A stretch of 40,699 nucleotides of DNA. Source: Bacillota bacterium (GTDB lineage Bacteria > Bacillota_G > Limnochordia > DTU010). Positions 8,570 through 16,957 of the stretch are shown one piece after another. Made by a program: the position numbers and the translations under genes. The stretch lies in contig JAAZLQ010000319.1 of NCBI GenBank assembly GCA_012799255.1, positions 1-40,699 on the forward strand, written 5' to 3'. The notes under the pieces were generated by a model. It was given only the letters and a program-made list of their open reading frames with translations, had not been told where the DNA came from and did not search any database. Positions within the stretch are counted from its first letter, which is position 1. Each line of letters starts with the position of its first letter.

Positions 8570-9859
8570 TCAGTCAGTACGTAAGGCATCTACAGGATTG
8601 ATGCGGGAACCAAGGTAGGCTGGGTAAACCCCAAAAAAGAGGCTCACACCAAACCCTATGACAATACCTAGAGCGATCCGTGTGCCTAACATCCCAACAA
8701 TGAGATCACCGAGGATGCCCTTCAAGATTCTAGCGAGGCCGAAGGACAGGATAATTCCCAAGACCGACCCCAACATCCCCAAGGAAAACGCTTCCATCAT
8801 AAACTGTCTAAATACTAGACCGCGTGAACTCCCCAGTGCTATGGATAGCCCAATGGATTTGGTCCGTTTGAGCACCCTAGCTAACATTAAGTTGAGAATA
8901 TTGATCACTGCAATCACTAGCCCCACCGAAGCCAAAATTCCAATCAACAATGCGAAACGCTGTATTTGCTTTTGTGACTCCCTAAACTCAGCAAGTGAAC
9001 TACGTACAGCTACCCGTTCTCCCCAGATAAGTCCAACTTCGTTTTGCGCTCGTTCCAGAGCAGAAAAGATATCTACCCCAGGATCAATCCCGATGAAGAC
9101 GTTGGAAAACCTAGTTTCTTCCCCGCGATAAAAAGGATAAGCGGTAATAGGTGCGTAGGCTGTGCGCCCTTCGATAAAGGAATAGAATCCTTGCTCTTCG
9201 TCGGGTGGCGCCAAGACACCAATGATAGTGTAGAGAATGGTCTCTTCTGTGCCTTGAAGGGTAAGCGGTATCTGCTGACCAACTGGATCCTGCTCCCTAA
9301 AAAGATCCTGAGCTAGACCTGCAGTAATAACCAAGACCTTGTTTTCATATTCCACATCTTCCGGCAAAAAAAAGGTACCCTGTTGTAAATCCTGACCTTG
9401 AAAAGCAAAATACTGGGGCAAGGTTCCGGTGATGTAGATTTGATTGGAGTCAAACCAAAAATACATGGTTTCATCGCTTTCCTCGTCTTCAGGCAGAAGG
9501 GGCGTGGTAACTGACCAGCCCATTTGAATATACGGATGCATGGAGGGTGGAAGCTGTTTCTGCAACACTGCGATCTCGTCCAAAGAAACACTCCAACTTG
9601 CACTCTCTAAATCGCTACCAAGCAAGGTTAAGGGAGCACCTTGCCTCATGGCCGCTTCAGTCTTATCCATGATTTCTAAAGTGCGAAAGTGTTCCGCATT
9701 TTCTAGATCGCCCAATTGATCTTCGACCGCTAAGAGCATTCCTAGGACAGTGATGATGACCCCCACACCTAGAGCTATCGCCATCACCACCAAAATGGAT
9801 TCGAAGAGTTGCCGTTTCGAGTGGCGGAGAGACCATTGAAGTTGATCAAGAAGGGACAA
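8570..9859 (-). CDS. MacB-like ABC exporter permease (first of two)
   Basis: A 429-residue permease with the same plan as its downstream neighbour: an N-terminal helix (about 20-44, ILVVMAIALGVGVIITVLG), an extracytoplasmic MacB-type core (about 50-290) and an FtsX domain with RTKSIGLSIALGSSRGLVFRQ and three further helices. The start is a TTG at 9859, seven bases after a perfect AGGAGG, directly behind the TolC-like gene. The two permeases are only moderately alike, which suggests an obligate heterodimer driven by the separate ATPase encoded upstream in the same operon. The substrate cannot be deduced. Confidence 0.85.
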   Translation of the reverse strand: MSLLDQLQWSLRHSKRQLFESILVVMAIALGVGVIITVLGMLLAVEDQLGDLENAEHFRTLEIMDKTEAAMRQGAPLTLLGSDLESASWSVSLDEIAVLQKQLPPSMHPYIQMGWSVTTPLLPEDEESDETMYFWFDSNQIYITGTLPQYFAFQGQDLQQGTFFLPEDVEYENKVLVITAGLAQDLFREQDPVGQQIPLTLQGTEETILYTIIGVLAPPDEEQGFYSFIEGRTAYAPITAYPFYRGEETRFSNVFIGIDPGVDIFSALERAQNEVGLIWGERVAVRSSLAEFRESQKQIQRFALLIGILASVGLVIAVINILNLMLARVLKRTKSIGLSIALGSSRGLVFRQFMMEAFSLGMLGSVLGIILSFGLARILKGILGDLIVGMLGTRIALGIVIGFGVSLFFGVYPAYLGSRINPVDALRTD

Positions 9860-9870
9860 ATTGCCACCTC

Positions 9871-11181
9871 CTAGCCAAGAATCTCAAATACGAGTAACGT
9901 TAAATCGCGTCCACACAAGCTCCACAGATCAAGTACGCTCCGTGCGTAGCCAAGCTGGGCATGGAAGTAATTAAGCTCGGCCTTCCGCAATATTAGAGCA
10001 GCTTCTTCCATTTGAAGCTCGGTCACTAATCCTGCCTCATACTGTCTCTGACGCAGACCCCAATCGTCCTGGGCCTCAGCAAGATGTTCTTTTCTAAGCT
10101 CTATATTGCTCTTTTGAGATGCAATCGCCTGCAATGCCCTGAGAAACTCTTCCCGGACAGCATTTTCTTGCGCCTCGAGTGCATGCTCCGCTTTAGCTAC
10201 CGCCAACTCCAGCTCTTCCAAAATGATCGCGCTCGGATAGAGGACTTTGGAGGCGGTCACGCCGATTTGCCAAGGTAGATCCGTAGAAAGGGATCCGGTT
10301 GCTTCCAAATCCCAGCCCCTAGTTTTTTTCTCTGCTTCCAGTTGATCTTGGACAAAAACAAGTTCAGCCCGGGCGTTGCGTACAGTATGGTTTGTAGAAA
10401 AGAGTTCATGCAACAACTCTTCTTCTACCAAGCCAAGTTCTAAGTGTCTGGGATCAAGTACAGGATTGTAAGTACCACTTTCAGTTGTTCCCAACAGGAT
10501 TGCTAGCCTTAACTGTAGTTGATCCAGTTCTTCTTGCATAGATGAGAGTTTTGCCATTTGATCTCTGAGTTCCCGGCGCAGTGGCAACTCATCGTAGTTA
10601 GGCGTAAGCCTAGCGGCTTCGAGAGAAGTTTTTAGGTACTCCAGATAAGCCTCTTCATAATCTTTCAAGTCGATGGCTTGTCTAAGCTGAATAAATAGAT
10701 CTACAACTTGAAGCACTAGGGCGTTAGCTTGGTTCTTCATTTCTTCCTCGGCCGATAGCACGGTTTGCTTTGTGGTCGGAGGCGAGAATAAATCATAGCT
10801 AAAAGTCAAACTTCCTGTGGGTTTCAGTTCAATCGCTTGGGGATCGAGTTTGACGGAGATGCTACCTGTTAAATCAATGGTTTCTCCCAGGGGCATGGTC
10901 ACAGTAACGCTGCCCTCCGGGTCTGCAAACACACCAGCTTGAACACTAAATGGCTCTATTCTTGTAGTCACCTGGGGAAACTTCTGCAGTCTTTCGCGTC
11001 GTTCTGCTATGGCCTGCTCCCACGAAAAAAGTGAGTAGCTGGTGTTCTGCCCAAAGGCTAAATCTAGTGCTTCCTTTAGAGTAATCGTCCTCGTCTGATC
11101 GGCCCAAGCAACCTGGAAACAACCCAAGAAAAAGCCAAAAACAAGAATGCCCACTAAGAGCTTGGGCCTCTTAATTTCCAT
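9871..11181 (-). CDS. TolC-like outer membrane efflux protein
   Basis: A 436-residue protein with a signal peptide (about residues 1-28, ending AWA) and two OEP repeats, each made of long coiled-coil helices. Between the helices there are two alternating-hydrophobic, glycine-containing stretches (roughly 70-120 and 280-310, for example GSVTVTMPLG and LEATGSLSTDLPWQIGVTA) that look like beta-hairpins of a TolC barrel. TolC proteins form the exit duct of tripartite exporters. The ATG at 11181 overlaps the end of the preceding TolC-like gene by 11 bases; further upstream starts would extend into that gene. Its presence in a spore-former is suggestive of an outer membrane but does not prove one. 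Confidence 0.75.
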   Translation of the reverse strand: MEIKRPKLLVGILVFGFFLGCFQVAWADQTRTITLKEALDLAFGQNTSYSLFSWEQAIAERRERLQKFPQVTTRIEPFSVQAGVFADPEGSVTVTMPLGETIDLTGSISVKLDPQAIELKPTGSLTFSYDLFSPPTTKQTVLSAEEEMKNQANALVLQVVDLFIQLRQAIDLKDYEEAYLEYLKTSLEAARLTPNYDELPLRRELRDQMAKLSSMQEELDQLQLRLAILLGTTESGTYNPVLDPRHLELGLVEEELLHELFSTNHTVRNARAELVFVQDQLEAEKKTRGWDLEATGSLSTDLPWQIGVTASKVLYPSAIILEELELAVAKAEHALEAQENAVREEFLRALQAIASQKSNIELRKEHLAEAQDDWGLRQRQYEAGLVTELQMEEAALILRKAELNYFHAQLGYARSVLDLWSLCGRDLTLLVFEILG

Positions 11182-12241
11182 TCGATTCACCCGCTTCTTC
11201 GTACTGACCAATGGCCTGCAATAGTTTAATTCTAGCCAAGCTGTAGTTGAGTAAGCTTGAACTATAGTCTTGTTCCATTTTTGCTAGGTTTTCTTGTTGA
11301 GCCACAATCTGGGCATTACTAACCACACCAGCGGCGTACTTACTCTCTTCAGCTTTTAATGCTTGCCGCTCTAACTCAAGATTCCGATCTGCCAACTCTA
11401 AAGAGTGGGCTAAATCTAGCAACGCGTAGAAATCAGTGCGGATCCTGAAATAAAGGGCCTGCTCTGCCTGCTGAAGCCGAATTTCAGCTTTTTCCTCATT
11501 AACTAGAGCTTGCTCCAGCTCCACCCTTGGCGTAAATGGGCTTCGGGCCACCAAAACCGTCTCTTGAGCCTTGTGAAGGGCTTCTTTAGCGGCGATTACC
11601 GCAGAATCCAAAGGTAAGGCCAAGTCATAACAGGTTGCAAGATCTAAGGTAAATGGAACAAAATCAAGGAGCAGCCGTTCGGTTAAGACCACTTTTTGAC
11701 CAAAGGGTAGGCCTAGAATCTCATTGAACCGCATGGCTTGTGTTTCCAAATCGACAATGGCCTTTTCATAGCGATGGCTGGCATCGAAAAGACTATTCTG
11801 TGCCCGTTCAATATCTAAAGAGGACAAAAGACCTGCCCTAAACTTGTTTTCATCCATAGCCAACTGGCTCTCTGCCCGTTTCTGCGCCGTCTTGGCATGC
11901 TGCACCATGTTTTCGCTTTCTAGTAATTGTTGGTAGCTGGTGCGAACAAGACTTTTCAGTTCTTGTTTCTTCTCGGCGTATGCTTTATCTGCATCTTCCC
12001 ATTCTTTTTCTGCTTCCCGTAACATCTCTTCATCTCCCACAATATGGGCCCTTTCTAGCTTGGCCCTGGCCGCTTGCCAATCCAAGGTAGCAAGCTGAAA
12101 GTTTAGGTTTTGTGCTAAAGCAAGTTCTACCGCATCAGATACCCGCAGTTCCAATACGCCACCCTCTGCGAAACAGGCTGAGGCAAGCATAAGGATGAGA
12201 ACTAAGGTTCCAAATGACTTTAGTTCAGTTTTTTTGAACAT
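11171..12241 (-). CDS. Short TolC-like helical export protein
   Basis: A 356-residue protein with a signal peptide (about 1-25, ending SACFA; the cysteine makes a weak lipobox possible). The rest is almost wholly long helices with heptad-like spacing, including LEALAQN-type OEP starts (VSDAVELALAQNLNF) and AGLLSSLDIERAQNSLF and AGVVSNAQIVAQQENL, which are OEP-family turns. Unlike its downstream neighbour, it lacks clear beta-hairpin segments and is short for TolC (usually 420-490). It may be a wall- or periplasm-spanning helical tube partner. The ATG follows AAGGAGGG. It is the third gene of the operon. Confidence 0.65.
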   Translation of the reverse strand: MFKKTELKSFGTLVLILMLASACFAEGGVLELRVSDAVELALAQNLNFQLATLDWQAARAKLERAHIVGDEEMLREAEKEWEDADKAYAEKKQELKSLVRTSYQQLLESENMVQHAKTAQKRAESQLAMDENKFRAGLLSSLDIERAQNSLFDASHRYEKAIVDLETQAMRFNEILGLPFGQKVVLTERLLLDFVPFTLDLATCYDLALPLDSAVIAAKEALHKAQETVLVARSPFTPRVELEQALVNEEKAEIRLQQAEQALYFRIRTDFYALLDLAHSLELADRNLELERQALKAEESKYAAGVVSNAQIVAQQENLAKMEQDYSSSLLNYSLARIKLLQAIGQYEEAGESNGN

Positions 12242-12253
12242 CGCGTTCCCTCC

Positions 12254-12949
12254 TTACACTTGCATCCTTGGTTGGGAAATTACCTGGTCAGCTACGATTT
12301 CTCCATCACGCAGTAGCACCAAACGCTGACCGTACTGGCTGATATTAGGATCATGGGTAACTATCACCACAGTTGTTCCTTGTTCGTTTAGGTTTTGAAG
12401 AATGTGCATAATCTCTGAGCCCTGATCTGTAGCCAAGTTACCTGTTGGTTCGTCAGCTAAAATTAGAGTAGGGTTATTGGCTAAAGCCCGGGCAATTGCC
12501 ACCCTTTGTTGTTCTCCGCCTGATAGTTCAGTGGGCAGATGGTTCAAACGGTGCCCCATTCCCACATCAATGAGGAGTTTTTCAGCCCGCTGTTGTCTTT
12601 CTTTTCGAGGCTGTCCGGCATACATTAAGGGAACCATCACATTTTCTAAGGCACTCAGTTCTGGGAAAAGATTATAACTCTGAAAGATGAATCCAAAATG
12701 GCGGTTTCGAATCTGAGCCAACTCTTTATCCCGCAATTGAGTAATATCCAAGTCTTCCAGATAATAGGCACCGGAACTGGGCTGGTCTAAGACTCCAAGA
12801 ATGTTAAGGAGAGTCGATTTCCCGGAACCGGAGGGACCCATAATTGAAAGAAATTCGCCTTTTTGAATTTCTAAGTCAATATTGTTTAAGGCTCGAACTT
12901 CTACATCACCCATGCAGTACTCTTTTGTGATACCCTCGAACCTAATCAC
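12254..12949 (-). CDS. MacB/LolD-type ABC exporter ATPase
   Basis: A 231-residue ATPase subunit of the LolD/MacB type: Walker A GPSGSGKST (about 39-46), NRHFGFIFQSYNLFPELSALENVMVPLMYAG, signature LSGGEQQRVAIARAL, Walker B LILADEPTGNLAT and H-loop VIVTHDPN. It hydrolyses ATP on the cytosolic face to drive the two permeases encoded further down the operon. The GTG start at 12949 overlaps the adaptor gene's TGA (GTGA) and follows GGAGG by nine bases, which implies translational coupling. Confidence 0.93.
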   Translation of the reverse strand: MIRFEGITKEYCMGDVEVRALNNIDLEIQKGEFLSIMGPSGSGKSTLLNILGVLDQPSSGAYYLEDLDITQLRDKELAQIRNRHFGFIFQSYNLFPELSALENVMVPLMYAGQPRKERQQRAEKLLIDVGMGHRLNHLPTELSGGEQQRVAIARALANNPTLILADEPTGNLATDQGSEIMHILQNLNEQGTTVVIVTHDPNISQYGQRLVLLRDGEIVADQVISQPRMQV

Positions 12950-14250
12950 AACGCATGCCCTCCTTCAGGCAAGATCTCAATCTGATCTAAGTGGCGAAAC
13001 GCATCATAGGAGCTAATGATTACCTTCTCACCAATTTCTAGTCCCCGCAGGATCTGCACCGAATTCCCTTGTAAGAGCCCAAACTGCACATCCCGCCTTC
13101 TGGCTACATTTCCTTCTACCACATAGACAAAGAGCTGCTGTCCGCTGGTTAAATAGGCACCACGAGGTAAAAAGGGACTATTTTGGTGGAGTTGCAGATG
13201 AATATTGGCCATGACAGTGCTATTAGGCCGTAAATGGGAAACCTCATCTAAGAAATTAACCCGTACAGCAACGGTTGGTCCATCTTGCCCCTGTTTTGCC
13301 TGGGGGGCGATATAAGAGACTTCTCCGGTGTATTCTGTTTGGCCCAAGCTAATGCTAACTAAGCTGCCGAGCCCAAAGCGTTCAGTGTGCCCGGGAGAAA
13401 CTTGTAACTCCACTACTTGACTCGAAAGATCCGCAAGTTCGCCCAAATCTTGATGGGCAGTGACTATCCGATTGTTTGGTATTTTCAAGGACAGAATCCG
13501 CCCAGAAACCTCTGCAGTCACAATAAAATTGTCGATCTTTCCCTGTGCCTTAGCCAGCTTCTCTTCGTTAATCGCTATTGTCTTTAAAACAGCGGTTTGA
13601 TCTGCCGCATGTCTACGTGCCAGCAATTCCATTTCCCGTTCACTTTGCGTGATTCTGCGCTTGGCGGTTTCCACATTCTGCTTGGCTTTCTCTAGTTCGA
13701 CCCGGGGAATGGAACCATAACCATACAGAACCTCCTGTAATTCGAGATGGGCTTCCGCATTAACCAATTGTTCCTTGGCTTCAATAACTTTCATGCGCTC
13801 TGCTTCCATCTCCAGCTCTTGATCAATACTCAATTGGGCAAGCTTGGCTTTTGCTTCGCTCAGGTCAGTCTCGGCCACATTTCTTTCATTGACCGCTTCT
13901 TGAGAATATAGACGCAGGAGTGGTGCGCCCTGTTTTACATCTTGCCCCTCTGTGACAAACACATCTTCTATAGTACCGGCGATCTTAGCTTCAATTACCA
14001 CCGACCTTTCAGGAACAATAGTCCCTCGGGCGGTGAGAGTTTCTAAAAAGTCCTGGGTACCCACTTGAGCATAGGTATAAAAATTCAAAGTAAATCTTTC
14101 TTGTTTAGGAATCAGGAAGTAGTAGGCTCCAAAGCCAATAAGACCAATGGCAAGGATTGTGAAGAAAATCAGATTGAGTTGTTTTTTTGCACCAGATGAT
14201 CTGCGCTTCTTGCGATTTTTAAGTCTTTCTGGCACGATTGATTCGCTCAT
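12946..14250 (-). CDS. Membrane fusion (HlyD/MacA-type) adaptor protein
   Basis: A 434-residue periplasmic adaptor. It has a basic cytosolic head, one membrane helix (about 25-46), a first half of the biotinyl-lipoyl-like domain (GTIVPERSVVIEAKIAGTIEDV), a long coiled-coil hairpin (about 115-235, rich in Glu, Lys and Ala), the second lipoyl half (FIVTAEVSGRILSL) and beta-barrel and membrane-proximal domains to the C terminus. Such adaptors link an inner-membrane ABC permease to a TolC duct. The ATG at 14250 lies ten bases after AAGGAGG. It is the first gene of the operon; I found no convincing promoter in the 150 bases upstream. Confidence 0.88.
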   Translation of the reverse strand: MSESIVPERLKNRKKRRSSGAKKQLNLIFFTILAIGLIGFGAYYFLIPKQERFTLNFYTYAQVGTQDFLETLTARGTIVPERSVVIEAKIAGTIEDVFVTEGQDVKQGAPLLRLYSQEAVNERNVAETDLSEAKAKLAQLSIDQELEMEAERMKVIEAKEQLVNAEAHLELQEVLYGYGSIPRVELEKAKQNVETAKRRITQSEREMELLARRHAADQTAVLKTIAINEEKLAKAQGKIDNFIVTAEVSGRILSLKIPNNRIVTAHQDLGELADLSSQVVELQVSPGHTERFGLGSLVSISLGQTEYTGEVSYIAPQAKQGQDGPTVAVRVNFLDEVSHLRPNSTVMANIHLQLHQNSPFLPRGAYLTSGQQLFVYVVEGNVARRRDVQFGLLQGNSVQILRGLEIGEKVIISSYDAFRHLDQIEILPEGGHAL

Positions 14251-14402
14251 TGTGTTTTGACCTCCTTCGACGTATCTTTCTCGAAAGGGTTCGGCGTTCC
14301 TGTTGTGAATTGTTGGGTACTAAACTGAAGGGATTTACATAATTTTCCATAGATGTAAGTGTTTTCCTTCAGAAATCATGCATAATCATAAACTGTACGA
14401 TC

Positions 14403-14440
14403 AAAAAACCCATCTGCATTAAACATTTAACAGATGGGTT
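14403..14440 (-). terminator. Rho-independent terminator after cysE
   Basis: A perfect 10-bp inverted repeat (AACCCATCTG with CAGATGGGTT, 14407-14416 and 14431-14440) lies five bases beyond the cysE stop and is followed by TTTTTT on the minus strand. It closes the cysK-cysE transcript. Confidence 0.85.
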
Positions 14441-14445
14441 CAGAA

Positions 14446-14958
14446 TTAACGTACTTCACGGGCCGGAACACCTACCACAGTGGTATAGGGCTTTACATCC
14501 TTTAGCACCACAGCATTAGCACCGATTTTCGCACCTTGGCCAATTCTAATTGGACCGAGGATTTGGGCTCCTGCACCAATAATCACATCGTCTTCGATCG
14601 TAGGATGGCGTTTTTGACCAGAACTTGCGCCAAGACCGCCCAAGGTAACACCATGGAAGATTGTGACGTTATTTCCCACTTCTGCAGTTTCACCAATCAC
14701 TACTCCCATACCGTGGTCAATAAACAAGTTTCTACCTAATTTTGCGCCTGGATGAATTTCTATTCCAGTAACTCTGCGCGCCCGCTGTGAAAGCAACCGG
14801 GCCAGGATAAAGTGTCCCCGCTTATATAAACGCTGTGCCAAATGGTGATATATCCTTACCTTTAGGCTCGGATAACACAGGAGAACCTCAACAAGGCTTT
14901 TTGCTGCAGGATCTTCTCGTAAAATATGACGTGCTTCAGCCAAAATCAATTTGAACAT
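14446..14958 (-). CDS. cysE: Serine O-acetyltransferase, short form
   Basis: A 170-residue CysE. After a short helical N-terminal part it shows the left-handed beta-helix of hexapeptide repeats, with TGIEIHPGAKLGRNLFIDHG, VVIGETAEVG, IFHGVTLGG and QKRHPTIEDDVIIGAGA carrying the catalytic Asp/His residues. It transfers acetyl from acetyl-CoA to serine, the first step of cysteine synthesis. The ATG at 14958 is preferred because GGAGAG precedes it and it begins the conserved MFKLILAEARHILREDPA; a longer frame overlaps cysK. The protein ends right after GVPAREVR, so it lacks the C-terminal tail that in E. coli binds CysK. Confidence 0.92.
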   Translation of the reverse strand: MFKLILAEARHILREDPAAKSLVEVLLCYPSLKVRIYHHLAQRLYKRGHFILARLLSQRARRVTGIEIHPGAKLGRNLFIDHGMGVVIGETAEVGNNVTIFHGVTLGGLGASSGQKRHPTIEDDVIIGAGAQILGPIRIGQGAKIGANAVVLKDVKPYTTVVGVPAREVR

Positions 14959-14962
14959 TGTT

Positions 14963-15880
14963 TTACTCTCCACTATACAACGGAGTTGAAAGATATCTCT
15001 CACCAGTATCAGGTACAATCGTAACCACAGTTTTACTGGTTCCTAGTTTTTGGGCTAATTGCAGGGCGGCAAAAACATTTGCGCCTGCAGAAATCCCGCA
15101 CAAAATACCCTCCTGGCTAGCCAGTTTCTGTGCTGTCGCAAAAGCATCTTCATCCTTAACTGTAATTACTTGGTCTATGATACTGCGATCTAAAATAGGG
15201 GGAATAAAGTTTGCTCCAAGCCCTTGAATTTTATGACTACCCGCATTTCCACCCGAAAGCAGTGGTGAGTTCTCGGGTTCCACTGCCACAATCAAGGTGG
15301 AACTATTGTTTTCCTTTAGTCTCCTCCCTGCCCCGGAAATCGTTCCGCCTGTTCCCACTCCAGCTACCAAGGCGTCAGGAGATTTATCCAAATCACGGAG
15401 AATCTCCACTCCCGTTGTTTCATAGTGGGCTCTGACATTATTCTGATTTGCAAACTGATCCGGCATAAAATAACCATGCTGAGCTACTAACTCCCTAGCT
15501 TTATCTACTGCACCTTGCATTCCTGCTGCTCCTGGAGTCAGGATAATCTCAGCTCCATAGGCCTGGGCCAGTTTACGCCTTTCTACGCTCATCGTTTCGG
15601 GCATAACCAGAATCATCCGATAACCTCGAGCAGCAGCTAACATGGCTAGGGCTACTCCAGTATTGCCGCTGGTGGACTCAATAATCGTTCCCCCCGGAGG
15701 TAGAAGGCCTGCTTCTTCCGCCGCATTTAACATGTACAAGGCTGGTCTATCTTTCACGCTACCGGCCGGATTGTGGGACTCAAGTTTAACCCAAACTTCT
15801 GCCATGTCTGGATTCACTAGACGCCGGAGTTTAACCAGTGGCGTGGTTCCAATTATCTGTTCTATTTTCTTGTCTCTCAT
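14963..15880 (-). CDS. cysK: Cysteine synthase A (O-acetylserine sulfhydrylase)
   Basis: A 305-residue PLP enzyme of the usual length. The PLP lysine is K43 in HNPAGSVKDRPA; the substrate loop TSGNTG is near 70-75, the phosphate-binding glycine loop is GVGTGGTISG, and the C terminus has PDTGERYLST. It makes cysteine from O-acetylserine and sulfide in the cytosol. The ATG at 15880 follows GAGGAG by nine bases. It lies directly upstream of cysE (stop to start four bases), so the order is cysK-cysE on one transcript, supplying and using O-acetylserine. Confidence 0.95.
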   Translation of the reverse strand: MRDKKIEQIIGTTPLVKLRRLVNPDMAEVWVKLESHNPAGSVKDRPALYMLNAAEEAGLLPPGGTIIESTSGNTGVALAMLAAARGYRMILVMPETMSVERRKLAQAYGAEIILTPGAAGMQGAVDKARELVAQHGYFMPDQFANQNNVRAHYETTGVEILRDLDKSPDALVAGVGTGGTISGAGRRLKENNSSTLIVAVEPENSPLLSGGNAGSHKIQGLGANFIPPILDRSIIDQVITVKDEDAFATAQKLASQEGILCGISAGANVFAALQLAQKLGTSKTVVTIVPDTGERYLSTPLYSGE

Positions 15881-15925
15881 CTTCGAATACTCCTCTATAA
15901 ATAATTTGAACTAAGGAAAAGCAGA

Positions 15926-15973
15926 AGCCTCATCCAGTGCGCAAGAACAAAAGCTTCACACTGTGATAAGGCT
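15926..15973 (-). promoter_or_regulatory. Long imperfect hairpin in the cysK leader
   Basis: In the 130 bases between the aldo/keto reductase and cysK, the arms 15926-15941 and 15957-15973 pair over about 16 bp with one bulge and G-U pairs around a 15-base loop, and the 3' side runs into CTGCTTTTCC on the minus strand. It may be a weak terminator of the upstream transcript or an attenuator of cysK. No T-box or SAM riboswitch signature was seen. Confidence 0.4.
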
Positions 15974-16012
15974 CCTTTCTCACAAGAGACCATGTTCAGA
16001 GAAGTTTAGTCT

Positions 16013-16957
16013 TTAGGCTAGAATTTCTTCAATCTTATTGAAAGTCTCTGAGCTTAGTTCAATGTCAACTGCTTTCACGTTCGCCTCAATTTGCTCTGGG
16101 CGAGAAGCTCCAACGAGTGCACTGGCCACGTTGGGCTGGCGTAAAACCCAAGCTAGGGCCATCTCTGCCAAAGAAATACCTAGTTCACCGGCTAGATCTT
16201 CTAGTGCATCAACTTTGGTCATGACTCCAGAGGAAATTAACTCCTGCACCGCTTTGTTAATGTCCGGATTAGAGGCTCTGGTTCCCTCGGGAATTCTTCC
16301 ACCTCTGTATTTACCAGTTAAAACTCCCTGAGCCAAGGGAGAAAAGACTATTTGACCGATACCGTGGTTTTCACTTAAGGGAATGATCTCAGGTTCAATG
16401 TATCGATTAAGCATATTATAAACGGGTTGGTTAACCACAATGCGGTCAAGTAGGTAGCGGTCGGCAATTCGCACTGCCTCTTCAATTTGAGCAGCAGTCC
16501 ACTGACTTACCCCTGCATAAAGTACTTTGCCCTGGCGGATCAGGTCATCAATTGTCCGTAGGGTTTCTTCTACTGGAGTCTCTGGATCATAACGGTGGCA
16601 GTAGAAAATGTCTACATAATCCAACTGCATCCGTTTTAGACTTGCATGCAACTGCTCAAAAACATGCTTGCGTGATAAGCCTCGGTCATTCGGACCATCG
16701 CCCATGGGCCAAAAAGCCTTCGTTGTAATGATGTAGGACTCCCTGGGAAAGACACGTAACGCTTCTGCCATTACCTTTTCCCCCTGCCCTCGCTCATAAA
16801 CATTGGCAGAATCAAAGGAATTAATCCCCAGTTCATAGGCACGTCTAATGGTCTTGATGGCAGTGTCATCCTCAACGGATTTTCCATACGTCAACCAACT
16901 ACCCAACGAGATTTCACTTACCTTTAGGCCTGAGTTTCCTAATCTGCGATACTTCAC
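16013..16957 (-). CDS. Aldo/keto reductase (Kv-beta/YghZ-like)
   Basis: A 314-residue (beta/alpha)8 NADPH-dependent oxidoreductase. The catalytic tetrad is visible: D49 (SFDSANVY), Y54, K80 (ITTKAFWP) and H121 (FYCHRYDP). The cofactor region near the C terminus has [14 protein letters not shown]. Overall it resembles the potassium-channel beta-subunit and YghZ branch, which reduces aldehydes and methylglyoxal. The GTG at 16957 overlaps the stop of the large activase gene (GTGA) and follows GAGGAG by eight bases, so the two are translationally coupled. The shared operon suggests a link in carbonyl or acyl metabolism, but the substrate is unknown. Confidence 0.9.
   Translation of the reverse strand: MKYRRLGNSGLKVSEISLGSWLTYGKSVEDDTAIKTIRRAYELGINSFDSANVYERGQGEKVMAEALRVFPRESYIITTKAFWPMGDGPNDRGLSRKHVFEQLHASLKRMQLDYVDIFYCHRYDPETPVEETLRTIDDLIRQGKVLYAGVSQWTAAQIEEAVRIADRYLLDRIVVNQPVYNMLNRYIEPEIIPLSENHGIGQIVFSPLAQGVLTGKYRGGRIPEGTRASNPDINKAVQELISSGVMTKVDALEDLAGELGISLAEMALAWVLRQPNVASALVGASRPEQIEANVKAVDIELSSETFNKIEEILA

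Noticed and set aside
8658..9131. A 157-codon plus-strand open frame opposite the first permease
   Set aside because: It is antisense to a well-supported MacB-like permease and has no ribosome site.
14326..14360. TTACAT-N12-ATGTAA repeat upstream of the export operon as an operator
   Set aside because: The arms are short and AT-rich and no promoter hexamers fit around them.
15881..16012. T-box or SAM riboswitch in front of cysK
   Set aside because: No T-box AGGGTGG core and no S-box core sequence could be found, only a simple hairpin.
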